From Agrocybe praecox (lineage: Eukaryota; Basidiomycota; Agaricomycetes; Agaricales; Agrocybaceae), in the NCBI GenBank assembly GCA_964017145.1, contig OZ024842.1, forward strand, positions 3,720,001 through 3,784,000: DNA of 64,000 nt, in the 5' to 3' direction. A model generated the notes under the pieces. The model searched no databases. It was not told the DNA's origin and was given only the letters and a program-made list of their open reading frames with translations. The translations under genes were made by a program, and so were the position numbers. Below are positions 47,991 to 59,239 of this stretch, piece by piece; position 1 is the first letter of the stretch; each line of letters begins with the position of its first letter.

Positions 47991-48627
47991 GTGTCACCGC
48001 GTTGGGGAGTCTCAGTCGCGTCGAGTCATTACCACATGAGAGTGACTTAAGTGTCACATGGACAAATCCAGGGTTACGGCTGAGCTTTGAGCGCTTAGGC
48101 GACAACAACTGTATGTCAACTGCATGTTCCTAAAAACTTGCCAAAAACCAACGAAAAACACGCAAAAACCAGACTCATTCCTCGGAGGACTCGGTACTTC
48201 CTTATGCTTTACCTTAATTCTTTTTCAACATGTAACCCAATGCGAGTTCTTGACTCTTGGCTGGCGTTTGGCCAGCGCCACAACTTTACATCGTGAAACT
48301 TGACTAGCTGGGCCCTTCAGAAGTGTCCTCTATCTTAATGACGGGGAGATTTGTACTTCAATAACTTCCAGCAAATCTTTCCGTTATTAAGAAATTCACG
48401 CAATGTACTCGGGCGATGAAGGTACGCCGCATGATGTATCAAAGCTATATTTGACTAATATTCGCAGGCACTGGTACGAAAACAACAAGGGTAAACAGTT
48501 CCACTCGACTGCTGTGCACGGTATCGTCCTACTCAGCTTCCCTGCTTCGGGCCAGAAAACTGAACTGTGAGTGCTTTAGTTGAATATTAATGACATGGTT
48601 GTGAAGGAATGCTAAGCCATAATTAGG

Positions 48628-51287
48628 ATGAAGAAAAAGAAAACCCCACGACAAGCCAATAATCAGCTTATCACGGGGGGTGTTCACAGCTACACAAAAC
48701 ACGGAAATATTACAGTGCAAGCAGACAACTCAACCGAGAAGGGTGCGCGATTTACACCAAATAACTCAATATGTTTTACGGAGAGAAACACCGTCTTCAG
48801 GAATTGACATCCTTCGCGCCCATGTTGCACCTGGCGCGCACCACGATTCGGGAAAAGTTTACGAGAAACCTAAATGCCACGCAGGTACTCGAGAGGCAGT
48901 ACTCAAAGAAATCATGAACTGGGTTAGAGATCCAATTTGTTCTTACCCTATATTGTGGGAGCGTGGTCCTGCTGGCTCTGGCAAATCCAGTATCGCCCGT
49001 TCTGTAGCTGATATGTGCAAAAAGGATGGACTTCTTGCCGCGGATTTCTTCTTTTTCCGAACAGACAACAATCTCAACAGTTCCGAACGTCTCATAGCCA
49101 CTTTAACATACCAAATCATGTTGGCTTTACCTGGCTTGCGTATCGCTATAGGCGCAGCCATCATTCATGATCCTCTTATATTCTCTAGCTCACTGGAGTC
49201 TCAGCTGCGTACATTACTCGTCCAACCCATCGTTGATGTATTCCCCATTGGTATCACTCCAAACGCACGACTCGTCATCCTCGACGGACTGGATGAATGT
49301 AGCGACGGGAGAGCACAACAGGAGGTTATATCAACATTAACCTCTGCGCTCACGGACCTATCGCTCCCATTCCGGTTCATGATCGCTAGTCGGCCTGAAC
49401 AGAGTATCAGAGAGGCATTCAAATGCGAATCCACGAAGTCATTGACATGGCAGCTCGTTCTGGATGATAAATATGATCCCGACGCAGACATCAGAGTATT
49501 TCTGAATGCAAGGTTTTCAGACATTAAGGCGACACATCCAGCAAGAAATTACCTCCCTTCTTCATGGCCCTCCGAAGACAGTGTAACTTTCCTGGTTCAG
49601 AAATCCTCTGGACAATTTATATACGCCTCCACAGTGATGAAGTTCATCGAATCACGACATTGCCTACCTCGCGATATGCTGGATATTGTTCTCAAACTGA
49701 AGCCTCGGCTTGACGGAAATTCACCGTATGGGGAACTCGATGCTCTATATACTCATATCTTTGAATCTGTCCATGATTTCGAAAAAGTGTGGCAGATATT
49801 TGCTTGTCTGATCTACTCCGAAATTTTGGCTTCCGACCCGGCGAACTTCAAGTCGCCTTAGTTGACCTGCATTCAGTGCTTCACATCCCAGAGGATACCT
49901 CAGGTTCCGATCCAATTCGCCTTCTTCATGCATCATTACCAGACTTTCTCTGCGATGAAGAGAGGTCGGCCAAATTCTTCGTCGACAAACGGAAAGCCCA
50001 CGCCTTCTTGACCCAGCGCGGTGGCAGTGTATTGATCTCAGGTATTCTATTCCCCGATCATGTATTAGCCCTCAGTCATTCATTTATGCAGGCAATTTCT
50101 CTTCTTTTGTAGAAGAAGAATATCTGATTCACGGTTTTGTTATGCACTGCTCTCAAGCTGCCCCAACCCAGGAACTCCTGCATTTTTTAGAGGGGTTCCC
50201 ATTCATTACTTTGTTAGACTTGCGCCTCAGTTACAGGATGGTTCATCATCGCTTAGGACAATCCGCAGGGAACGAGTCTACTGTCGATGCGTTCGATGCA
50301 GATGTTCGATGCCTGTTGAAATGGCTGAGCAGCCAGGTTAGTTATCCTACAGTTGAAGACCAGTCCAAAGCCAACATGAATTTATTTATTTTCAGCCCCT
50401 GGATGGCCGACTATATTCGCAATACATCAACAACTTCGATGAATGGCTGAGATTGCAACTAATTGGCATCTCTGAGATCCATGCCTCTCGTTACCTTCTT
50501 GCAAGCATTGCCTTGAATAATAATATCTATGACTGGTCCAATCTTGAAAAACTCATAAAACCCAGTTCAAAAACCAGTTTTTCTGACTATAAGACTTTAT
50601 GTGCAGTTGCCCGGCTCCATGGTGGAGTGGATAATCCATGTTATGCGAACAGATCACCTGGACCCAATGCGCTCGATTTACCCGTATACAATTTTTTTTG
50701 GGATCATACGCGGGCTAAGGAGTTTTATCCGAAGAAATCCTGGTTCGTAGATCTCGCAACATTGAGCCTGGGTGTGGCGAATAGCGTCGCCAATTTGTAC
50801 GTCTTCGTTATTGATGCTTCAACACAAAATATTATCTGATTGTTAAATTGGTTTGCGTAGACCAATAGTATGGATAACGCTTGAAAGGATCATAAATCAT
50901 TTTCCATTGGATAGAGACATCTATAAACTTCTATTGGCAAAGGCAAATAAGTCCCAGCCCAAATCCCCGCCGTTTTTCGGAGTCAGAGTCGATGGACCCC
51001 TCGAGTCTGAAATCAACTACTATGGAGAGGCGTTCAGGAGCATCAAACAATTTATGAAGGTAAGTACACCATTCTAGTAAAAGTACACGTCAATGGTTAA
51101 AACTCAAATTGCATATGTCGACTAGGACTACAAATCGACACATGGAATAGAGGCACTGCAAGTGCTGCAAGAGATAGCGATTGAGGGAAGTGATGACAAC
51201 AAGAGTCGACCTGGAACGGCAAAGAAACGGATTTCGAACATTTTCAACGCCATGCCCAAGTTCATCCGGAAGAACAAAAACAAATAG
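48628..51287 (+). pseudogene. NACHT-type NTPase gene, copy A, broken after the NACHT region
   Basis: This parallels the intact gene at 59240 exon by exon, including the short first coding exon (MKKKKTPRQANNQLITGG), the small intron, Walker A GPAGSGKSS, Walker B LVILDGLDEC and the SRPEQSIREAF motif. After CLIYSEI about 70 bp present in copy B are missing. Reading then shifts and stops at TAG 49859-49861. Downstream the original frame is still well preserved (LHSVLHIPED, LHASLPDFLCDEERS, MHCSQAAPTQELLHFL, KEFYPKKSWFVDLAT, a tail ending KFIRKNKNK at 51287) with splice sites intact, so the break is recent. Either it is a dead gene or it makes a truncated NACHT-only protein of roughly 400 residues. 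Confidence 0.85.
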
Positions 51288-53420
51288 ATAGCAACTGTGA
51301 TATTTTGCATCTACATCTGTGAATATTTATTTGAGTATCAAGAAGCGATGTATTTATGAGTGGTGTCTAAATACAAGATTGGATTGAATATGGTGAAGTT
51401 CACGTCAACGTTTACCCCTCAAGCTCTATGACCTCTGATGCAGTAACGCTAACTTGGTTCATACGATTTCAGAAGAATGTTATTAACCGATCGCAATGTG
51501 GGTGGTAATCAAATGGTAAGGAATGCACGGAAAGACAGTCCTCGCAAAGTAAATAAACAAAGATTATCGATGAAAATATTACCAAGGTTCCGTTGATGAG
51601 CTACGTCGTAGACACCTTCAGTTTTTGTGTCTGGATCCGCGACCTCGAGCTAGAGAAGATCTACTGCGTAGGTACGCTTTCATTCTACGAAATGGGGATT
51701 TTTTGAAACACTTGTTATGATATAAAGATGAGTCCGGTGTAGGAATTCCAGCAGATGCTGAGACATACCTCTAAATACTGCTGGATATTGTGCGATATTT
51801 TTTTGGGGTATCGGAGCGCCGCTTCTCTCGCGAAGCGCTTCAAATCCTGTGAGAGGATAATCTCGCAGAAGGACTGTGATTCTTTTTTCCATCGGAAACC
51901 TTGGAAGGATTTCTTGAAGCGTATACAACGCTATATCCTGCATGCTTAAGATCACAGGAGTAGTATCTGACCTTATTGTGCATAAACATTTAGCGGATCA
52001 TAACTTGAAACGAAGGCAAAAAAGACCGACCTCTTTGTGGATTAATTGGTGAAGTAAGAAAGGCATATCTCTACCAGATCTATGAACCACGACTTCTTTT
52101 TCTTCGCATAATACTCTTGCGCCCGACCTTGATCCCAGAAAAATTGGCATAAAAGCGAATCTATCGTCCCATCATCTATCGGGCAAGGTCTTCCCTGAAC
52201 AAAGTATCAAAAGATCTGATGTTTTGGTAGCGGATTTTATCATCGGGGAACTAGAGATGGACTTTTAATTTTAATTTTATTTCTAAAAAGCGGCAGTTAT
52301 ACACCACTTACTTCATTTTGTTGCCAAAACAGAAATTGGTTCACGTCAGTATCAGACGCAAGCACGGTACTGGGATTCGCCCTCTGTTCTGGTTGCGGTT
52401 GAGACAACCTCTGGGCGAGCCGCTCGTTCGATCAAGATACAAATTCCAAGTCCTTCAGATAATTTGCAACGGCACAGGTTTAGTGAAGCATATTGATAGC
52501 TCAGTAGGCGCTCACCTTTCCGAAGTCTGAATGTCTCGTCCGCACATCGTTGGGCCAAAATTTGAATGAGCTTCTCCACGAAACGATCCAGGGTGGCGTC
52601 TGAGAAGCAAAGAAAGTAGTCATCGAAAGAGTGAAAAAGGACGGGTTGGTGGATGTAGGTACCTTGGGTGAGTCGGTCACCTCAAGACACCAAAAAAAGA
52701 TACGAGCTTGGTTTTCTTAGTGAGATTAATGGCTCCTGAAAGTACGGTGTGCTGTGTATTTCTAGCACAATAAGAACAGAAGTAAGCCAAGCCGACACGA
52801 AACGAACAATCACATTAAAATTGTACGCAATAAACCCTACGACATTGTGCGAGGGATAGAGGACGTTCGTTGCAGCGTGGACGGAGACAGTAAGCCCTCT
52901 CGAACATGATGCCGAATTGTTGTGCCATCTCTGCCTTTGGTGTTCCTTTTATCGCTCCTCAATTCCACCCCTCCCGCATCATCTCAGAGCCATCTCCAAA
53001 AGCAGTCCCTCCAACCTTCCCCCTCCCACCGTGTTGTACCATCCCCTTGACCCGGAAAAAGGATATGCGATTAAAGTATCGACTATTACTGCCATCCCTT
53101 CCTCTGTCATTGAAGAAGACATATTCTCCCTCTTCTTCATCTGGATCCACGACTCGCCCTCGATAATCTCATAACCTCCACCTTTCCTTTCCCTCCCTTG
53201 TCCTTTTATCCGCTCACCGTAACTCAAGCTTCCACGATTACTTTGAATGCCGACGCTGATGTCGGCATATTAATTGGAATGATGTTCTCCACCAACGACG
53301 ACTGGCCCCAGATTACCCTGCCCGGATTATTCACTTAGACACGATGCTCCTGGTTGGCGCTCATCATTCCTCGCGACTCGTCTTTTGGCGAACATGTCGT
53401 CCCACTGTTGAGGCACGCCA
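51288..53420. other. 3' part of duplicated segment, no confident gene
   Basis: Sequence is shared with 62000-64000. On the minus strand a short conserved exon-like stretch with good splice sites lies at about 52512-52598 (LIQILAQRCADETFRLRK before GTGAGC). On the plus strand the frames around 52906-53270 (KVSTITAIPSSVI, NADADVGILIGM) are degraded compared with copy B. No family is recognised. Confidence 0.35.
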
Positions 53421-56124
53421 AGGGTGGGGAACTACATGAAGCTGATCGTACTGGACAAATGCGGTTGCGAATGGGGCTTCGGGCGTGTTATTCGGTTTTG
53501 TGGGCGAGCAATTGGAGGGCGTCAAAACCACTATCACCACCACTACGAACACAAACACGACCACCTCCATGACCACCTTCACGACGGCTCTCCTCGTCCT
53601 CGTCTCCGTATTCCACGCACACATTTAAAAAAGTACTGCACCTCCACCGCCTCTCTTCATATACGTCCCTCTCTGTCGGAGGTACCATCCAGAATGTTCT
53701 TTCCCTCTGGCTCCCGTCCTTTTTTCTTCTAATTCTTTAAATTAGCACATTCTCTCCCTTCTCTCTCTCCACTTCACGACGCGCGTTTCTGTGCAGGCAT
53801 TTTCATTCAATGGACGCAATGCGATGTATTTACCCTATCTTCATCTTTCTCTCTCTCGATACAGTCTTCAAACTTCCATTCTCAAACTTCTATCTCCTCA
53901 GTACGATACTGCCGCTCTGCCGCTCTTTTGTTTGTGAATTTATCTGCTGTTTCCTCATCTTCTTTCGATTCTCGGTTTCAACGTGGCTTCTTCGAATCTT
54001 CTGCAAACATCGGGCATGTACTACTATCACTTTCACTTCCAGATCCGGGTTCAATCACAGCGCATGATGTATACCGCATCTCTCCTATACCTAATGCCCG
54101 ACACATGACTCGCGTCCATGTTCTGTTGTGAAAATCTATGCGCTATTTTTCTTCCAACCAAGGAGTGGAGAACGAAATATGGGGACGAATATAGGCTGAA
54201 AGATTCAAGGGCTGAGGGGGCGGGACAACATTTTTCATCACGCGTAAGTTTCTAGAAACAATTGCATTGGAATTGAGGGCCCCTTCTTACTCTCCACAAG
54301 TTGTGAAGAACCCATTTGTAGGCTTTCAGAGCCGTTTGAACCTCAACTCCTGCCTCCTATCCCACCTCGACTTTCTCCACGATAACCCATTTCGTCAGAG
54401 TCAATATATGCGTTGAGGACGGAACTCGAGATCAAATGCGCGTGTCATCCAGTATAAGGACTCGAATGTGTTCGGGCTCGAATCTGCGGAGCACATACAA
54501 AGTTTAGGATCAGTGGTAGCTTTCAAACGGGTTTGTCTTTCCGTCAACCACCTCAATTTGAACTTGACTCATTTTTCCATTATTTGATAGGGTAGCACTG
54601 GAACCAGTCGTCCTCGCACGCTGTAACCACATCACGATCTCTCGTTCTCAGCAACTCTTAGTTCGGAGTATGTCAGTTGGACGGAGAGTAGCGTGCCGCT
54701 CCATCCTGTCGCTGGTAGATATGTGAGTTCTTACACGCATATACAAGCTTCGCATGGGCCAGACAGCAGACACATGTATGTTTACGCACCTGGCCAACTC
54801 TTTGCATAGTAGACCTTTACTGATTCCGTTTTCTCTGTGATTTTAGCCCTTTCTCTCATCACCACACCCTTCAATTACTGCTTCTCCGGCAAACTTTGAA
54901 ATATGTATCTATCACCTCATCCAGCCCCCCTGGCTCGTTGCACCCCACATCGACAAGAACCTACAAATGAACCGAGGCCCGATTTACTGGTACAAACATG
55001 TGCTACTCAGCGACTCAGTCACGACGCACATCAGAAGCCTTTCTCCCTCATCACATTCGCCCTTGGTCTGGGACCAAAACTCCGAGCTCAATGGTTTGTC
55101 ATCTTCTGGCTCTGTGAGGTACATTTTCGAGTCAATATTCGTTCATTTGACTTACAGCGTATTCATTTATAGCATCTCCTCGACACCCTACGCCATCCTC
55201 TACACAAGAGTTGTTGCCGGTGTTATCACGTCATTTTCTTTCTTTCTTTCGTTAGAGTTGTGGCTCGATACCCCGCTACTCCCAGCTGACGCATGCTGGA
55301 TTTGTTCTCTATACGTTGGAGTCTGGACGCAGAATTGGTATTTCACCATCGGTGGCTGTGTCATTCATTTATTTGTGGGTAATTTCTTTCTTTTCTTTTC
55401 TGTTTTTATCTCGTTAATCGAATCATCCCTTCCGCTGAAATTAGGCTGTGCACCGCTATAGTCGTAGGGCCAGTCTTTTCACCTCTCCATCGGAGCCCTC
55501 TTGCTCTGGGAGATGTTTTGTCTCGTCGAACTTGCATTTCCATCGTCGACGGTTGTGTCACCTGTTTATTTATAGCTCAGATGTGTGTGCATATCCCTTC
55601 TTCTTTTTCTTTCTGCTTTCTGTCCGCTAAACGAACCAATTTTTTTCTCAATATTAGGCAGCGCGAGACTGAGAGGAGCGTCATCCACTGGTCATCTGTA
55701 GAGCTCACTATTACGCTCGTGATGACCTCTGGAGGGGCTATGCGCTGGCACTGGCTGCTCGCGGGTCTTTTGCAGTTCATCTAGTCTCGAAAATGGTCGT
55801 GCGTTGAGGTTGATTTATGAGTCCTCACAAGCATGAGTTGCTTCCCCTTCCTCTGTTATATGCAACTGGAGAAGGCTGGAAGGCTGCATAGGACAAGCAA
55901 AATTAGCTTTGCCCTGTTCTTTTTAAATTTTTCTTTTTCAAGACCCAGAAATGTACGTAATCCAAGACTCCAAAGGCAGTTATAGCTGAGCCAATATTGA
56001 GTAGGTTTTGCCAGATGGGTCTTTCCCAAAACGTCGACACAGACGATCAAACGATTATCAATTCACATTATCACCGAACTAAAGCTTTTCTCAAGCAAGA
56101 GCATGGTTATTAAACAGCACCCGG
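53421..56124. other. unique region between duplication copies, no supported gene
   Basis: Several T-rich frames (for example 54967-55461) look hydrophobic but have no recognisable motif. They could be remnants of a membrane protein. No transposon ends were found. Confidence 0.35.
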
Positions 56125-57124
56125 ACCGCTAAAATGTTCAATATTGCTCGCATACCCGAACCTCTTTGTGACAGCATTTTGGAGCAATCAGATTCGTCTT
56201 CGCGCAATGGTCGTTCAATCTTGGTCACGGCATGGCTTCCCATGGCTCGAAAACGCCAAACCTTTTCACTCCTGGTGAAATAGAAGCGAATCTACGCGCA
56301 GTTATATTGGACGTGGAAAAGCGTCTGGAAAATGGAGAGAAAGCGGTGCCTATAGGTGCTTTAAATGCTGACGAACGTGATCGCTGGGCAGAGGTATGTT
56401 CTTGAGCACGGCTTTGATAACATGTGTTGTTGACCGAGGAAGGAACCAGAATCTTCAACGCCTTATTTCTCTTTCTCCAATAAACCAACTCTCTCTCATC
56501 AAGCGATGCTACAGTCTGTCATGGCTCTTACTTTAGAACACACAACGCACAATATTCCGCCATCTTCCTCTTGCACCGATTCTCGACGTTTTCATTCTCG
56601 TAACCCTGCCCAAATGAGTCTTAATTCTCACCTGTACACCATGCGTGGGTGCTTCCGGAGAACATTCACCTGTTGACGCTTTAGTTCCCAGCATTGTGGG
56701 TAGTGATTGACGATAAAATGAAGAAGAAATGTGATGGTGCCATCCAACGAGCGAACGCTATTGTCGATAATTCTGACGATAGTGTTCTGTGATTCGACAA
56801 TTTCGGCACAGACTGGATACAAAACTTCGGTGGGCACCGATGTAAAATTTTTGTCATGGTGTTGTATTCACCCCGCGTGCAGGTGGCTTTAAATTATCTA
56901 CGGACGCGTTTATCCAGGATTCCAGATGACATTGCAACTCGCGTGGTATAAATATTCGGGTAGAATTTACGGCAACTTACGCGACAGTCTTGACTCGAAT
57001 GTTTAAACGGGGACAAACTGAGACGTTGAGATCATATAGTCGCAAAAGTAGATTGTGGGTTCGGACTCTAAAGCAACGGTGCATTCAGTTCTTGTGGGCC
57101 AAGGTCATGATGCTTTTAAACTAG
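56125..57124 (+). pseudogene. carnitine O-acetyltransferase (choline/carnitine acyltransferase family) pseudogene
   Basis: Fragments in the correct order but in shifting frames match the acyltransferase family. These are TAKMFNIARIPEPLCD (56125), EIEANLRAVILDVEKRLENG and ALNADERDRWAE before a GTATGT donor (about 56275-56393), NLQRLISLSPINQ, then after a frameshift in a CT repeat SHQAMLQSVMALTLEHTTHN (about 56499), GEHSPVDALVPSIV (56658-56699, the signature block near the catalytic site), AIQRANAIVDNSDDSVL followed by a stop (56791), FDNFGTDWIQNF, and finally TRMFKRGQTETLRSYSRKSR (about 56994-57053). At least four frame breaks and an in-frame TGA make it non-functional. The 5' third and the C-terminal half are not recognisable. 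Intact enzymes move acetyl groups between CoA and carnitine in peroxisomes and mitochondria. Confidence 0.8.
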
Positions 57125-57930
57125 GTAAATTTGTGTGCAGCTTGCGTCGGTTTTCTTTGCTCTCCTTTCAGAGAGTCGGTGGCCAGTTTGGCCAACAACT
57201 CGAGTTTCTAAGATATTCCGCATTATCGAGAGCAATAACTGTAGAGAGGAAAAAAGGCACCTTGGTATCCATCATTTCCGTATTTATTTTTTCAACTTCG
57301 TCAAAGACCTCTGCACCATTCCCATATCCTAGAAGAAACTGAGAGACCCACGCCCGTACGGCTAGATCAATGACGGTGTGCTGATCTTCCAGAGGATTGT
57401 AGACTAGTTGGGAGAAAAGAATTTCAACGTTACTAACATTGATCCTGATCTTGTGTGTTCTTTCCCGATGCAAGACTCGATAGCATAGACGGGTTCAAAG
57501 TTTTCGGGTCTGGTTGGAAAAGAGGATTGTACGTCAACACCGCGCGCGATGCGAAGGTTTATATCCGACTAGAGGGATATGGCCAAATTATCCAAGTCGA
57601 ATGCATAGATATTACCCGTGGGGAGACAACAACCTTCTCAAAGTATAGTATCTTGTAACAATCTTCGTCCATTGACGATAGATTTTCCAAGCGACTGCTT
57701 ATTCACTTGCCTGCCACCGGGGGGCCGAGCGAATTTGACAATGCGACAGTTATTGGCTTGCTGTGTTAACAGTAAGGTTCCTAGTCTCTTAGAACAGACC
57801 AAATAAACAATGATAGTCGATTGTTATTATATAAGGTAAGGTTCCCACTCCCCGAAAATATATATAAAAGGAAATAAAAATGTTGACCATCACGTAATCT
57901 TAAATCAGTATCACATGATTCCTTCCCTTT
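57125..57930. other. spacer with protein-like but unassigned frames
   Basis: A minus-strand frame at 57168-57473 (VSQFLLGYGNGAEVFDEVEK) and a plus-strand frame at 57455-57658 (GLYVNTARDAKVYIRLEG) look like coding remnants. Neither has a start, splice context or family I can name. Confidence 0.3.
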
Positions 57931-58130
57931 CTGGTCGCCTCAAAACCCATAATTCAGAAAAATGTTGACCGTTTGTTTGCTTTTGTTTTGCTGCAGCTTT
58001 GCTGCTTCCTTTTCTGGCCGCCTCAAAACCCGTAATTCAGAAAATGTTGACCGTTCGTTTGCGCTTGCTTGTCTCCGTCCTCTCCGTTTGCCTCCAACCC
58101 CGTAATTCAAAAAATGTACTTGCTTGACTG
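57931..58130 (+). repeat. degenerate short tandem repeat, three units of about 75 bp
   Basis: Three copies of a unit built around CGTAATTCAGAAAATGTTGA and GTTTGC occur near 57949, 58029 and 58100. Each is preceded by GCCTC(A/C)AA(A/C)CCC. The third is most diverged. Confidence 0.6.
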
Positions 58131-58567
58131 CGTCCTGTGCTATGACGTTGTTAAGCATTCGAATTTTGTTTGAATTTTGTTCTGGGTGAAAATACTAATT
58201 CTTATTGTACCCAGTATTTCTTTAATTTGGCTGCGAGGAACCAACCGAAGGTTGGTGACGAGCGGCCCACAAAAAGCCAAAACTCGAATTGAGTGAAAAT
58301 CCTAATAGAGAGCAGTTTTGAAACTGTGCACGGAAATTGCATGATGCGTTTTCTTGATGCGCAATGAAGACACATACAAATTATCAGAATTGGGTTGGTA
58401 TTGGTGATAACAAGAACTTGACGTAGTACAGAAAGTTCAAAGTCAGACAGCAAGCCTTGGAGACGAAGGCGACGCTAGTCATTATCTGCGATGAAAATAG
58501 CGACGGGGCGTCCTCTTTTGTTGTAGCCGGGCGATATTTCCAAAGGGCGGGCATGATTAAAGCCTAG
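58131..58567. other. spacer before duplication copy B
   Basis: No gene or repeat is recognised. It ends at the left edge of the second duplication copy. Confidence 0.35.
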
Positions 58568-59239
58568 CTGTCACCGCGTCGGGACTCGGGTCGCGTCGAG
58601 TCATTAATGCATTATGTACCACATGGGAGTGACTTAAATGTCACACGTGACATGGACAAATCCAGGGTTATGCTTTATGGCTGAGCGCTTGAGCGATAAC
58701 TGCATCTTCCCAAAAACTTGCTAAAAACTAACTAAACACACGCAAAAACTAGACTCATTCCTAGGAAAACTCGGTACTTTCTTATGCTTTACCTTAAGAC
58801 TCACCTTAATTTTTTTTTCAACATGTTACCCAATGTGAGTTCTTTGGATACCGTTACAACTTTACATTGTGAAACTTGACTAGCTGATGGTGTACAGTTA
58901 GTGTTTAGATTATCGCAACGGTCTAGGTTCCTGGTGTCCCTAGGTTAGAGTTTCTCTAGCGTATCAATTAGGTATATACTAGTGTAGATGCAGTTGCTTG
59001 ACCTATGGGCCGGGCCGGCTGGCCATTCCGATGTTGAACTTGGGATCTCCCTGGTAATGAAATCTTCTATATTTGACTGATATTCGCAGGCACTGGTACG
59101 AAAACAACAAGGGTAAACAGTTCCACTCGACTGTTGTGCACGGTATCGTCTTTTTGCTTTGGGCCAGAAAACTGGACTGTGAGTGCTTTGGTTAAATGTT
59201 AATGATATTGTTGTAAGGGAATGCTAAGCCAGAGTTAGC

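Larger units (their letters stand above)
47991..53420 (+). repeat. segmental duplication, copy A
   Basis: From GTGTCACCGCG near 47991 to about 53420 the sequence aligns collinearly with 58568-64000. Shared stretches include the leader with AAACTTGACTAGCTG, the whole NACHT gene, its 3' flank (TGAATATTTATTT, TCAAGAAGCGAT), and the far end (GACGCTGATGTCGGCATATT, CGACGACTGGCCCC). About 200 bp just before the NACHT leader (about 48310-48460) are not shared with copy B. Orientation is the same in both copies, with about 5.1 kb between them. Confidence 0.85.

Noticed and set aside
53488..53624. His/Asp-rich stretch (HYHHHYEHKHDHLHDHLHD)
   Set aside because: It comes from a CAC/CAT-rich repeat past the edge of the duplicated segment; no gene structure supports a metal-binding protein here.
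54967..55461. 164-codon hydrophobic plus-strand frame
   Set aside because: T-rich DNA gives hydrophobic translations by chance; no family motif, and splice sites do not give a consistent model.
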